This document shows, piece after piece, positions 25,095-34,101 of a DNA stretch of 47,922 nt (the stretch's first letter is position 1; every line of letters begins with the position of its first letter). The stretch is taken from positions 1 to 47,922 of the forward strand of contig JANQSL010000162.1 of NCBI GenBank assembly GCA_028284075.1, given 5' to 3'. The notes beneath the pieces were generated by a model. That model was not told the DNA's origin. It ran no database searches and saw only the letters and a program-made list of their open reading frames with translations. A program made the position numbers and the translations under genes. The DNA is from Candidatus Sumerlaeia bacterium. Its GTDB lineage: Bacteria > Sumerlaeota > Sumerlaeia > SLMS01 > JAHLLQ01.

Positions 25095-26389
25095 TGAAAC
25101 TCCAACAGCCCGTGGCCATCGTCTCTCCCGTCCGCACACCCATCGGGAAGCTGGGCGGAATGCTGGCCCGCGTGGAGCCGTATCTGCTCCTCGCCAGTGC
25201 GTTTCGCGGGACCATCTTTCGTTGCTACGAGCAGAGTCAGAAGTTCCGGGAAGTCCTGAAGAAAGAGCTGAGCGAGAGCGATGAGGACGCGATCGAGAAA
25301 CGGCTCGGCACTCAGGAACGGGTTGCCTTGAAAGGAATACTGCAGGCGGACGAAGTCGTCGTTGGTAATGTTCGCAACAGCATTGGAAACATTGCGCGTG
25401 TCGCGGCTCTCGAAGCCGGACTCTCAGAGGAAATTCCCGCAGCCACCATTGATCGTCAATGCGCCTCATCAATGGAATGCCTTGCCATCGCCGCCGCAAA
25501 AATCAACGCCGGCCTTGCGAACAAGATTCTTGTCGGTGGTGTCGAAAGTGCCAGCCAGGCGCCGTGGTTGTATCAAAAAACATCTCGTCCTTATGGCTAC
25601 TTCGAGCCCAAACCCTTTACCATTCGCATGTCCTCTCCCCATGTTGGTGACCCGACGATGGGCGAGACGGCGGAGACCGTTGCGGACGAATACAATGTCA
25701 CGCGCGAGGAAATGGATGCATTCGCACTTGAAAGCCATCGCAAGGCCGCTGCCGCCCGCGAAGGCAGACAATTCGCCGCCGAGCTCTGGACGCTCTTGAA
25801 CGATGGCAGCGGTCAGGCCATTCCGATCGACGCGCTCGACGAATGCGTTCGTCCCGATACGTCCCTGGAGAAACTTGGCAGGCTTCCGGCCGTCTTTCGA
25901 AAGGACGGTCGCGTCACTGCAGGCAACAGCTCACCTCTCAATGACGCTGCGGCATCCTGTTTCGTGATGTCCGCGGAGGAGGTTGAACGAGAAGGGCTTC
26001 AGGTGGACGCATGGATTCGCGGAGTTGGCGCCGTCGGACTCGATCCCAACCGCATGGGACTCGGGCCTGCCATTGCCATTCCGAGGCTCCTTCATGACTG
26101 CGGTCTCGGCATGAAAGACATCGATCTTTTTGAAGTCAACGAAGCCTTTGCCGCCCAGGTCATCGCCGTTCGTCGAATGATGGAAAAAGAGGGAAACCCG
26201 ATTCCCGATCAAAAGCTGAACGTGAACGGCGGAGCGATCGCCCTGGGTCATCCCCTGGGCGCAACCGGACTCAGGATTACGATCACTCTTGTCTCAGCAC
26301 TTCGCGCTCGCGGCCTGAAGCGCGGGGTTGCATCCCTGTGCGTCGGCGGAGGTCAGGGAATGGCCCTTCTCGTGGAACTTCCGGGCTGA
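25091..26389 (+). CDS. Thiolase (acetyl-CoA C-acyltransferase)
   Basis: 432-residue thiolase. The nucleophile is Cys 124 (DRQCASSMEC); NEAFAAQ, the catalytic His in GHPLGATG and the second Cys in LCVGGGQGMA complete the site. The N-terminus VRTPIGKLGG is canonical. Between about residues 40 and 82 there is a charged, helical insertion of some 35-40 residues not present in common thiolases. It cleaves a 3-ketoacyl-CoA to acetyl-CoA plus a shortened acyl-CoA; here 6-acetamido-3-oxohexanoyl-CoA would give 4-acetamidobutanoyl-CoA (inference). ATG 25091 overlaps the M20 stop. Confidence 0.93.
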   Translation: MMKLQQPVAIVSPVRTPIGKLGGMLARVEPYLLLASAFRGTIFRCYEQSQKFREVLKKELSESDEDAIEKRLGTQERVALKGILQADEVVVGNVRNSIGNIARVAALEAGLSEEIPAATIDRQCASSMECLAIAAAKINAGLANKILVGGVESASQAPWLYQKTSRPYGYFEPKPFTIRMSSPHVGDPTMGETAETVADEYNVTREEMDAFALESHRKAAAAREGRQFAAELWTLLNDGSGQAIPIDALDECVRPDTSLEKLGRLPAVFRKDGRVTAGNSSPLNDAAASCFVMSAEEVEREGLQVDAWIRGVGAVGLDPNRMGLGPAIAIPRLLHDCGLGMKDIDLFEVNEAFAAQVIAVRRMMEKEGNPIPDQKLNVNGGAIALGHPLGATGLRITITLVSALRARGLKRGVASLCVGGGQGMALLVELPG

Positions 26390-26448
26390 CATCACGCCCG
26401 GTTTGACTGACATTTGAAGCAGCAGGCGCTGGAAAGGACATCAGCCAA

Positions 26449-27747
26449 ATGGCAACAGCCACCATCACCAATGCGGAACTTGCGAAGCGGCGTCAGGACG
26501 CCATTCCCAAAGGACCCTTCAACATTGCTCCCGTCTTCGCGGAACGCGCCGAAGGCAGTCACGTCTATGACGTTGAGGGGAACGACTATATTGACTTCTG
26601 CGGCGGCATCGGAGTCATCAACGTGGGACACAACCACCCCCGCGTCGTCGAAGCCGTCAAGGCACAGGCCGATCGTTTTCTCCACACGTGTTTTCACGTG
26701 GTGATGTACGAGGAATATGTGCGACTTGCCGAACGCCTCAACGATCTCGTTCCCATTAACGGTCCCTGCAAAACCGCCCTGTTCAACAGCGGCGCGGAGG
26801 CGGGGGAGAACGCCGTAAAGATCTGCCGGTCATACACAAAACGGCAGGGCGTTGTCGGTTTTGAACGCGGTTTCCACGGCCGCACGCTTCTCGGCATGAC
26901 CCTTACCGGTAAAGTGAAGCCCTACACAGCCGGCTTCGGTCCCTTTGCGCCGGAAGTTTACCGTCTTCCTTATGAGCCGTTCTTTGCGAACCCCCGGAAT
27001 CATACCGATGCCGAGGTCGAGAAACTCTGCAACGAGGCACTCGGCAAACTGTTCGCCTATCACATTGAGCCCGAAAACATAGCCTGCCTCATGGTCGAGC
27101 CGGTGCTGGGCGAGGGTGGTTTCCATCCGTTGCATCCCGTCGGCGCCCGCATTCTCGTTGAACGCTGCCGCGACAACGGAATTGTGTACGTCAGTGACGA
27201 AGTGCAGTCAGGTTTTGCTCGCTGCGGCGCGATGTTCGCCATCGAGCGCTACGGTCTCGAACCTGATATGGTCGCCATGGCCAAATCTCTTGCCGGCGGT
27301 ATGGTTCTCAGTGGCGTAACCGCTCGAGCCGATATCATGGAGGCGCCGGGCATCGGCGGCATTGGCGGAACCTATGGCGGCAATCCGCTTTCCTGCGCCG
27401 CGGCGAACGCCGTCATCGATGTCATGACGGATGAGAATTTGCCCCAGCGCGCCAACGAGATTGGCGAAAAGGTCATGGCATTGTTCGACAAGTTTGTATC
27501 GACTTATGACTTTGTCGGAGAAGCCCGCGGTCTTGGCGCAATGTGCACGTTCGAGGTTGTCGACAGCAGTGGCAGTGCCGACGCGGCAAAGGCGGGTCAA
27601 ATCTGTACCGCTGCTCGTGAAAACGGCCTGTTGATCATGACCGCCAGCGGCAACTGCATCCGCACGCTTATGCCACTGACCATCGACGACACCGACCTGG
27701 ACAAGGGCCTCGCGATCCTTGAGAAAGCCGTCGCTTCTGTCGCTTAG
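26449..27747 (+). CDS. gabT: 4-aminobutyrate aminotransferase-like protein
   Basis: 432-residue class III transaminase, close to GABA transaminase by pattern: GGIGVINVGHNHPRV near residue 44, NSGAEAGENAVK near 107, SDEVQSGFARCG near 246, PLP lysine in AMAKSLAGGM near 277, and GTYGGNPLSCAA near 307. It would turn GABA plus 2-oxoglutarate into succinate semialdehyde plus glutamate. The start ATG 26449 has GGAAAGGA about 10 bases upstream. It is the last gene of the cluster; a strong terminator follows. 5-aminovalerate is another possible substrate. Confidence 0.9.
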   Translation: MATATITNAELAKRRQDAIPKGPFNIAPVFAERAEGSHVYDVEGNDYIDFCGGIGVINVGHNHPRVVEAVKAQADRFLHTCFHVVMYEEYVRLAERLNDLVPINGPCKTALFNSGAEAGENAVKICRSYTKRQGVVGFERGFHGRTLLGMTLTGKVKPYTAGFGPFAPEVYRLPYEPFFANPRNHTDAEVEKLCNEALGKLFAYHIEPENIACLMVEPVLGEGGFHPLHPVGARILVERCRDNGIVYVSDEVQSGFARCGAMFAIERYGLEPDMVAMAKSLAGGMVLSGVTARADIMEAPGIGGIGGTYGGNPLSCAAANAVIDVMTDENLPQRANEIGEKVMALFDKFVSTYDFVGEARGLGAMCTFEVVDSSGSADAAKAGQICTAARENGLLIMTASGNCIRTLMPLTIDDTDLDKGLAILEKAVASVA

Positions 27748-27796
27748 TACATAGTCCTGCATGAACATCCGGTTGTAGCCGTGAAATGAATAATTT

Positions 27797-27839
27797 GAGG
27801 GACGGGAATGGATTTGTTCATTCCCGTCCCTCTCTTTTT
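27797..27839 (+). terminator. Strong intrinsic terminator after gabT
   Basis: A 14-bp perfect stem (GAGGGACGGGAATG at 27797-27810, its complement at 27819-27832) with an 8-nt loop and a TCTTTTT tail. It closes the catabolic cluster. Confidence 0.93.
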
Positions 27840-28053
27840 GGGAAAACCACTCGCTGACAAGCCTGATTGGCCTCAATTCACATTCCCTGCTCAAGAAATC
27901 CGGCGTAACCACCTGTTCCAAAAGCCTCTCGGAAAGCGGAAAACACAGTGGTTATGTAATTTTACAAACAATTATAAAGCATACATGCTTTCTCTTGCCC
28001 TCAAGAAATAAATTATGCACATTTGATGCATACTAAGGAGAGGAGTAAGTGAA
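27840..28053 (+). promoter_or_regulatory. AT-rich leader with palindromes before a secreted protein gene
   Basis: The non-coding stretch from 27748 to 28053 holds the gabT terminator and then an AT-rich leader. A TATAAA box (27973-27978) overlaps a 7-bp palindrome AAAGCAT-AC-ATGCTTT (27976-27991), the layout of a repressed promoter. A second repeat, TATGCA/TGCATA, lies at 28014-28032. AAGGAG and AGGAG (28035-28045) form a strong ribosome binding site 8 bases before ATG 28054. No clear -35 box is seen. Confidence 0.4.
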
Positions 28054-29958
28054 ATGCTCAAGTTCAAACCGCTTGCGCTGCTGACCGCAGCAACCATCGC
28101 AGGAGCATCCGTTTATGCCCAGGAAATCCTCATCGCCTCAAACGTGGTCGCCCCGGGTCACAGGTACTATGGCGCTGACTACAATCCGCGCATTTCCGGA
28201 TGGCAAATACGATACGAACGAGGCAATCCGTCCGATACATATGCCAGAACCGGAGGAAGTCCCGACACTCTTGGGCTGGAGTTTCTTCTGACGGGCACGG
28301 GAGCGACTTTCTCCAATCTTCGCGAGGGCGATATGTGGTTCGCCGCGGCTGGTGACCAGTACATGTTAAGTTTCAACTCTTCCCCCCTGAGTGAGAAGTT
28401 CGTCAAGCGACTCACCGGAGACGGACTTTCCTGTACGCCTCTCATAGTCGAGGACATGGTGTCTCATGAAGAAGCCGCATCGAACGACCCGCTCTTCGTG
28501 TTCCCGTTCACCATACCGGTCACAACCGCAACCGGCCTCCGTGTTTCAGACACCGGGAACATTTCCGTGTCGAGTTGCTCACCCGGTTCACACTTTCTGA
28601 ATTCGTCGGTGGAGCTCCCGGTTTCAATCGCGTCTCCCGATGACTTTCAGGATGCAAGAATTGCCCGAAGTGCACTCGGCGCCTGGGTCAGCTACCTCGT
28701 TGACAGTACCGACGACAAACTCTATTTCACCAGGAACCTTGGGAGTTGGGAGGATCCGAACTGGGAGACTCCGGTCCTGGTTACTGACAAAATTCTCTTC
28801 GCAAACCCCACCGATAATCGAAACTATGATATCGATTCGACGCCCTACGGAACACGATTGGTCTATACCACAAAACCCGAAGCACCCAACTTTCACTATG
28901 GAATACATGTTGTTGCGGATTCCACCGGTGTGACCTCGGAGGGATTCACAGGAACTGTTTATTCAGATACGCTCATTTCTCATAGTCCTGAGATTCTGAT
29001 GCGGGGACCCGACAACGAGGATGTTTTTGTTGCCTATGAAACGACCAACGGATCAGGCGATCAATTAATCGCGGTGGAAAACAACAACAGCCTTGTAATC
29101 ACCGTGGACGGCGATCTTCCCACCCTCGAAATGGATGCTCAGGGCAATGTGTGGCTCTTTTATGTCAGATCCTCGAATCTGTACGCGCGAAAAGTCGCTG
29201 CCGGTGGCGACAGTCTGACCTGTGCCACGGCGCTGACGATACCCTGTGGAGACTCCGCGTTTCTTCCAGGCACCGGATCGGGGGAGAAGCTGCCGTGCTT
29301 CTCAAGTGATCCTGTCCGGGGACAGTGGGTCGAGGTCACGACACCCGCGCAGACCACGGCCACGGTCAGCGTGACAGACCACGATTTCAGTCTGTATGCG
29401 GGCATTGGTGCCTATAACAGCTGTAGTGACGTTTCTCCATTCACGTCGGACTGTCAGACGAATGGATTTGCCGAAGTGATCGTGGATAATCACACGAACT
29501 CTGCAGTTACGCGGGTGTTTCTTGTGAACGTCCACACGGCCGCGAACGGTCCGGAAGTACAGGTTGTATGTGAGGAATTGCCCGCGACAACCTGCGCGGC
29601 AGCGGTCTCCGCCGTCTGCGGAAACACTTTCGACAACACCTTTGGTTTTATGTTCGACGGAGGACCGGACAAGCTTCCCTGCCTTGCTTCCGACCCCGTT
29701 AAGGGATATTGGTTTGAAGCGACTGTTCCTGCAAACACGCAGATGACCGTGACGGTGATCGATGTCGATCTTAGCTCGTCCGCGGGTGTCGGATCATACG
29801 CCTCCTGCTCGACTGCCCTTACAGCCTCCAACTGCAGCGATACCGGCGAAGCGAATTTGGTTTACACAACTGGTTCAAACTCTGAGGTTGTTTACTTCCT
29901 CGTCAATGTCCACGAGGCGGCAAACCCTCCGGAAGTTCTTTTCACCTGCGTGCCCTGA
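28054..29958 (+). CDS. Secreted protein with duplicated C-terminal module
   Basis: 634-residue exported protein that I do not recognise. The signal peptide ends near SVYAQ (residue 22). Residues about 25-385 contain beta-rich segments; some look like propeller strands (FVAYETTNGSGDQLIAV). The last 245 residues are a tandem repeat: residues about 388-510 and 517-634 share the order CA-A-x-x-CG...KLPCxxSDPVxGxW...VTVxDxDxS...CS...VFLVNVHxAAN. Each copy has conserved Cys, probably forming disulfides. It has its own leader and terminator, so it is a single-gene unit, and may be a surface protein. Confidence 0.8.
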   Translation: MLKFKPLALLTAATIAGASVYAQEILIASNVVAPGHRYYGADYNPRISGWQIRYERGNPSDTYARTGGSPDTLGLEFLLTGTGATFSNLREGDMWFAAAGDQYMLSFNSSPLSEKFVKRLTGDGLSCTPLIVEDMVSHEEAASNDPLFVFPFTIPVTTATGLRVSDTGNISVSSCSPGSHFLNSSVELPVSIASPDDFQDARIARSALGAWVSYLVDSTDDKLYFTRNLGSWEDPNWETPVLVTDKILFANPTDNRNYDIDSTPYGTRLVYTTKPEAPNFHYGIHVVADSTGVTSEGFTGTVYSDTLISHSPEILMRGPDNEDVFVAYETTNGSGDQLIAVENNNSLVITVDGDLPTLEMDAQGNVWLFYVRSSNLYARKVAAGGDSLTCATALTIPCGDSAFLPGTGSGEKLPCFSSDPVRGQWVEVTTPAQTTATVSVTDHDFSLYAGIGAYNSCSDVSPFTSDCQTNGFAEVIVDNHTNSAVTRVFLVNVHTAANGPEVQVVCEELPATTCAAAVSAVCGNTFDNTFGFMFDGGPDKLPCLASDPVKGYWFEATVPANTQMTVTVIDVDLSSSAGVGSYASCSTALTASNCSDTGEANLVYTTGSNSEVVYFLVNVHEAANPPEVLFTCVP

Positions 29959-29981
29959 CTTTGTCTTCCCGACTCGCACCG

Positions 29982-30017
29982 GATGCCCCGCACATGCAGC
30001 ACGGGGCATCTTTCTTT
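29982..30017 (+). terminator. Intrinsic terminator of the repeat-module protein gene
   Basis: A 9-bp stem (GATGCCCCG at 29982-29990, CGGGGCATC at 30002-30010) with a TTTCTTT tail. It ends the plus-strand gene a few bases before the stop of the convergent amidase gene. Confidence 0.87.
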
Positions 30018-30020
30018 GTG

Positions 30021-33000
30021 TTACTCTGCACTGAATCTCACCAATGCACCTTCCAGAATGGCAGTCCTTGAAAAGATCGGCACGACGGTTTCGATGGGAA
30101 ACCCGAGGACGATGACGTTCTCTGTTGCATAGCCCGCAATATCTCCGTTCTCGCCATACTCGAAAATCGTCTCCGCGTCGTCTGAAGGCCAAAACGACTC
30201 CGGCTGTTCAACCCAATAGACCGGATCCTCGACGTTGGTTTCCTGATCGAGCCATTGTCCGAAATTGAACACGTTCGACTCTGGAAAATATCCATCCTTC
30301 CAGGGTGGTGAAGGGAGGTGCCGTGGCGAGTAATCAACGAAATGTCTGTGTGCGCGATTCAAGTCCTCAAATCCGAGCGCTTCATTGTTCGTGCGAACGC
30401 TGTTGATCGCCGTTGAGTCTCGAATGTAGCTGTCAATACCCAGAATCTCACGCGCAAAAGCGCGGCTGTCGTCATTTGCCAAAGGCCCGTCCATCAGGTC
30501 CTCCGCCACGTACGCACCACTGATGAGCAATTTGCCACCGTTACCAACGTGATCCCTCAATCGTCGCCGTGAGTCCGCATCGATAACCTCGAACTCGTGA
30601 GACATGCGATCGGGAGCACCTTCCGTTTCAATTCCCTCGTAAGGGGCGACGGTGCGCTGTTCGCCTGCGACCCAGTCGATCAGCCCGTATCGCTCATCGA
30701 CTGCACCTGTTGACCATGCACTCGATGTCGCGGAATCGAATGATTGCCCCATGCGTGCAAACTCACGTCCATGCACCACAACGTGATTGAAGAGATTGCC
30801 GGGCTCCAGACGGTCTTCCATGTTGCTGCGGCTCGCACCACGACCCGGACCTTCCAGATCGTTGTACCAGACCGCGTCGAAGTTGAAATCGACCTGATTG
30901 CCACAGATTCCATAGTTGTTGTGATATCCCACGCCCGGATCAGTCTGGCGCATGAAGCCTTGTGCGTCTTCCTCGTCGAGGATTTCCGCACCGCTGATAC
31001 GGTCGAATCCGTCTACAATCAGGACCGGTTTCCTGCCGGCCACGGAGCAAACGCCAACGGTTGACGTTGGAAGCGATTCGCCTCCCGCGTTTGCCGCGGT
31101 GACCTTGAAATAGTAAGTTTGTCCATCCTTCAGGCCGTCAAATACAGCCGTGGTTGCCTCCACGTAACGGCCATTGTCGAACCCGTTCCCATCTTCACTT
31201 GTATAGACGATATAACCATCCGGCGTTGCCGTTGGTTCCAGCTCGTCCTCCACCGGAGTCCAGGAAATTTGCACGCGGCCTCCGGCCAGAGCCTTTGCAT
31301 AGACATTTGCCGGCTGCAGCGGCTGAATCACCGGATCGTATCCGTTCGACCAGCCGACAAATCGCACGATAGCCCTGTAAATCGCACGTGACATGTCTCT
31401 CTTGAAGCGCGGATCCGTACCGTATTTCATGTCATTGAAGTTGTGATGAGACAGAAGCTCCAGCAGAGCCGCGGGCATATTGGGGCGTCGCGCCTCTCCA
31501 TAGCCTGTATCCCACAGCCTGCGCATGGCCCAGGTGCTCGTATACTGTTCGCGGGCCGTACGAGCGATTTCCGAATGGATCAGCGACATCAGATCGCGGT
31601 TCAGAAACCGGCTGCGTCCATCGGGGAACGTGTCGTTCCCTTCATCATCGCGCACACTGTAAATCGACAAAGTGCCGATGAGTCCGTCTTCATCGCCGCC
31701 GGCATCCGTATGCCAGCTCAGCATGGCATCGATCGGCACCCCCAGGCCTGGATTATCGCGATCGAAATTCGGCCCGTTGGGTGTTCCCTGGATGTAGTTC
31801 GCAAACTCCCCCCGGGCCGTGATGTCCTGATTGTAGTTCTCGTGAAAGTGCCCTTCGTTTTGAGGTGTGTTGTACACGAGATCCGGCGGAGCTCCTGCGT
31901 ACTGCGTCCAGTAGCGCGCCGCTTCCGCATAGCGGGGCTTTCCGCTGCTCAAGTCATCCGGTGAAATGTTTCCCATGCCTCCACCGAACTTCACCGCATC
32001 CGCTGAAATGAACGTCTCTCCAGTATCAGCCGCCGCCGCGCCTTCCGAAGTAATCGTAACGCTGCCGGTTTGCTCATTCGCTTCTTCCTCAAAAAACCAT
32101 GTCCCGATGTAGACCCACGTACTGCCCGCCACCTGCTGATTCACACGCACTGTTGTTTCGCCCCCCGCATGGCGCACGGTTACCGGCACGGAAGGGCTGT
32201 TGTTCGGCAGATGGTCCCATGACATGTAGACCGCATATTCGCGACTGCGGGGGATGTAGGGTACAAACGTGGCCGTTGCCGGAGCGCCTGGATCCATCAG
32301 GGCTCGCAGCGATGTTCCCATCGTGAATGGCTGATCCAGGTTTCGCAGCGCCACAGGCCGTCCGCCAAGCCATCCGTCCCCTCCGAGTTCCCATGTCCCA
32401 CCCTGCAGAAAACGGGATTTTGTCGATTGCACGTCGTTGTCGACAATAACCTCCGCCGTGTTGTAATCCCGCTCGCGTGTCATGAAAACCACGGCCCCGG
32501 CATTCTCCAGCATTGGGACCAGAAACGGATTGATGTAGGACTGGGTATAGAGATCTTCCACGACTGTGTACACGCGCGCCCGCTGCAACTGCCAGCGGTT
32601 CTCCTTGTGCCATGTCCATCCGTGGGATGGGGACACAATCAAGTGCTTGCCCGCGAGACCCTGTGTTCTTTCCGGTCCTGCGTAGTCAGGCCTCGAAACG
32701 ACCGGTTCCGCCAAGTGCTCCGTCGGAGCCACTGCCTGCCGCGCTTGAATGAGCTCCGGTGACGTCACATAGTCGTCGAGCGAATACGTTCGCGTCTGGC
32801 CTCGCGCCGACCTCTGTACCATGATCTGAACCCGTGGCGCCTCTTCACCGGTCGCGGTTTTGATGACCGTCGACATCAGCGCCACCAACTGTGCCTTTGA
32901 CTCAAGCGACCACGGCCGTTCGCCGATGGCATCATTAACGGTGACCACATAGGCACTTCCATCTCGTTCGACCTTCTCGATCTTTGTTCGTTGAGGAATA

Positions 33001-33176
33001 AGAACATCGAACGCGGCTCCGTCATCCGGTAGAGCCACCAGCCCTTGCAGCGCGTCTTTGATTATTTCCGGCGATGGCTGCCGTGCTTCCCCTGCGACTG
33101 GAGCGCTTTGATTTTGCGCCGGCACTCCCAGCGGCAACAGAACCAGTATCAGGACTGCAAGAAACCGGAGTTTCAT
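30021..33176 (-). CDS. Secreted amidase with golvesin-like and FnIII domains
   Basis: 1051-residue exported protein. The signal peptide ends near VPAQ (residue 21). The amidase_3-type N-acetylmuramoyl-L-alanine amidase core is split: its first part is near residue 178 (HLIVSPSHGWTWHKENRW, then MLENAGAVVFMTRERD) and the second near 490 (LSWHTDAGG). A golvesin/Xly-type beta-sandwich (about 305-405, EYAVYMSWDHLPN onward) is inserted between. A fibronectin III domain follows near 655-735 (GYIVYTSEDG, TYYFKVTAANAGG), then about 300 residues of unknown fold. Such proteins are often labelled xanthan lyase in Bacteroidota. It probably cuts peptidoglycan peptides outside the cytoplasm. It is single, with no operon partner. 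Confidence 0.83.
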   Translation of the reverse strand: MKLRFLAVLILVLLPLGVPAQNQSAPVAGEARQPSPEIIKDALQGLVALPDDGAAFDVLIPQRTKIEKVERDGSAYVVTVNDAIGERPWSLESKAQLVALMSTVIKTATGEEAPRVQIMVQRSARGQTRTYSLDDYVTSPELIQARQAVAPTEHLAEPVVSRPDYAGPERTQGLAGKHLIVSPSHGWTWHKENRWQLQRARVYTVVEDLYTQSYINPFLVPMLENAGAVVFMTRERDYNTAEVIVDNDVQSTKSRFLQGGTWELGGDGWLGGRPVALRNLDQPFTMGTSLRALMDPGAPATATFVPYIPRSREYAVYMSWDHLPNNSPSVPVTVRHAGGETTVRVNQQVAGSTWVYIGTWFFEEEANEQTGSVTITSEGAAAADTGETFISADAVKFGGGMGNISPDDLSSGKPRYAEAARYWTQYAGAPPDLVYNTPQNEGHFHENYNQDITARGEFANYIQGTPNGPNFDRDNPGLGVPIDAMLSWHTDAGGDEDGLIGTLSIYSVRDDEGNDTFPDGRSRFLNRDLMSLIHSEIARTAREQYTSTWAMRRLWDTGYGEARRPNMPAALLELLSHHNFNDMKYGTDPRFKRDMSRAIYRAIVRFVGWSNGYDPVIQPLQPANVYAKALAGGRVQISWTPVEDELEPTATPDGYIVYTSEDGNGFDNGRYVEATTAVFDGLKDGQTYYFKVTAANAGGESLPTSTVGVCSVAGRKPVLIVDGFDRISGAEILDEEDAQGFMRQTDPGVGYHNNYGICGNQVDFNFDAVWYNDLEGPGRGASRSNMEDRLEPGNLFNHVVVHGREFARMGQSFDSATSSAWSTGAVDERYGLIDWVAGEQRTVAPYEGIETEGAPDRMSHEFEVIDADSRRRLRDHVGNGGKLLISGAYVAEDLMDGPLANDDSRAFAREILGIDSYIRDSTAINSVRTNNEALGFEDLNRAHRHFVDYSPRHLPSPPWKDGYFPESNVFNFGQWLDQETNVEDPVYWVEQPESFWPSDDAETIFEYGENGDIAGYATENVIVLGFPIETVVPIFSRTAILEGALVRFSAE

Positions 33177-33267
33177 CGGAGAACCCGCCTTTTCATGAGT
33201 AATTGTTCACCTCGGACCAAAGTAAGCGGTCACATTGAGCAAGAGCGGTCGGGGGCTCAACCCGCAA

Positions 33268-33290
33268 TCCGGTGAATTCATCACACCGGA
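33268..33290 (-). other. Short inverted repeat downstream of ytoQ
   Basis: TCCGGTG (33268-33274) and CACCGGA (33284-33290) form a 7-bp stem with a 9-nt loop in the 159-base gap between the amidase and ytoQ. There is no T-tract. It may help end the ytoQ transcript. Confidence 0.3.
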
Positions 33291-33335
33291 CGGATCACAT
33301 CTGGAAATCTCTACGGAATGAACTCGGAATGAGCC

Positions 33336-33776
33336 CTAACGGACAATGTATGCCAGAGCCTCCACCGCCTGCTCGACGGTTTCCACGGTCAGCTGAGCCC
33401 TTTGAGACAGTTCCTTCAATGCATGGATGTGTTCCGTTTGCCGCACGATGACGACCGGCTTGTTCATCGCAATCGCCAGCGACGCGTCCATCGCCGTGTT
33501 CCACTGTTTGTATTTGCCGCCGAACAGCGCGACCACGACATCCGCCCGGGCCATCAGCACACGAGTCCGCAGATTGTTCACCTGTGACGCTGTCTCGTCC
33601 TTCCAACGCTTGCTGGGTTGTTCTCCAACAATAGACTCACCAACATTGTCTGACAGATCATGATCCTCCTGAGGCCCGACGCAATCGAACGGTAACCCTC
33701 TCTCGTTCAGGGCAGATCGAAACTGCTCGCGCCAGTTGTCATGAATTTGACCTGCCAGATAAACTGTGAAACGCAT
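33336..33776 (-). CDS. ytoQ: YtoQ family protein
   Basis: 146 residues, matching the YtoQ family along its whole length: FTVYLAGQIH at the start, VGPQEDHDLSDN near residue 33, GEQPSKRWKD near 52, NNLRTRVLMARADVVVALFG near 67, and KYKQWNTAMDAS near 88. The fold resembles nucleoside 2-deoxyribosyltransferases, but the reaction is not known. It is a single gene on the minus strand. A short relic resembling its first codons lies at about 37.17 kb. Confidence 0.93.
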   Translation of the reverse strand: MRFTVYLAGQIHDNWREQFRSALNERGLPFDCVGPQEDHDLSDNVGESIVGEQPSKRWKDETASQVNNLRTRVLMARADVVVALFGGKYKQWNTAMDASLAIAMNKPVVIVRQTEHIHALKELSQRAQLTVETVEQAVEALAYIVR

Positions 33777-34101
33777 GAGTCATCTCCCGAAAGTAAGCGG
33801 AATAACAAGCGCAGCATTGGACAACGGCTGACGGGCCTCAACCGTCAATCCGATCTGGCAAGTGGCAATCGAGTCACTTGATGCTGGAACCTCTGAGACT
33901 GGTCTCGCTGATCTCGGCACGAGTCTCCTCTTGAGAAACCACTCTGATCACGGGCTGGCGCACCAGAGCATCAGCCCGTGAATTCCCTGATATTGCTGCA
34001 AAATTCATCGGGCGAGATCCATTTGTCCCTATGGCTCAATACTTGATCCTGACATGCAGAAGCTATTCGAACAGGGTGGATGAGTTAAAGAGATGGGAAA
34101 C
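33777..34101. other. Non-coding gap between ytoQ and the kinase gene
   Basis: No gene is seen. A 10-bp perfect inverted repeat (TCACGGGCTG at 33948-33957, CAGCCCGTGA at 33972-33981, 14-nt loop) is the main structure. A smaller palindrome, GAGAC-TG-GTCTC, lies near 33896-33907. Neither has a T-tract. They are likely regulatory sites for the divergent ytoQ and kinase genes. I found no convincing promoter boxes. Confidence 0.45.
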
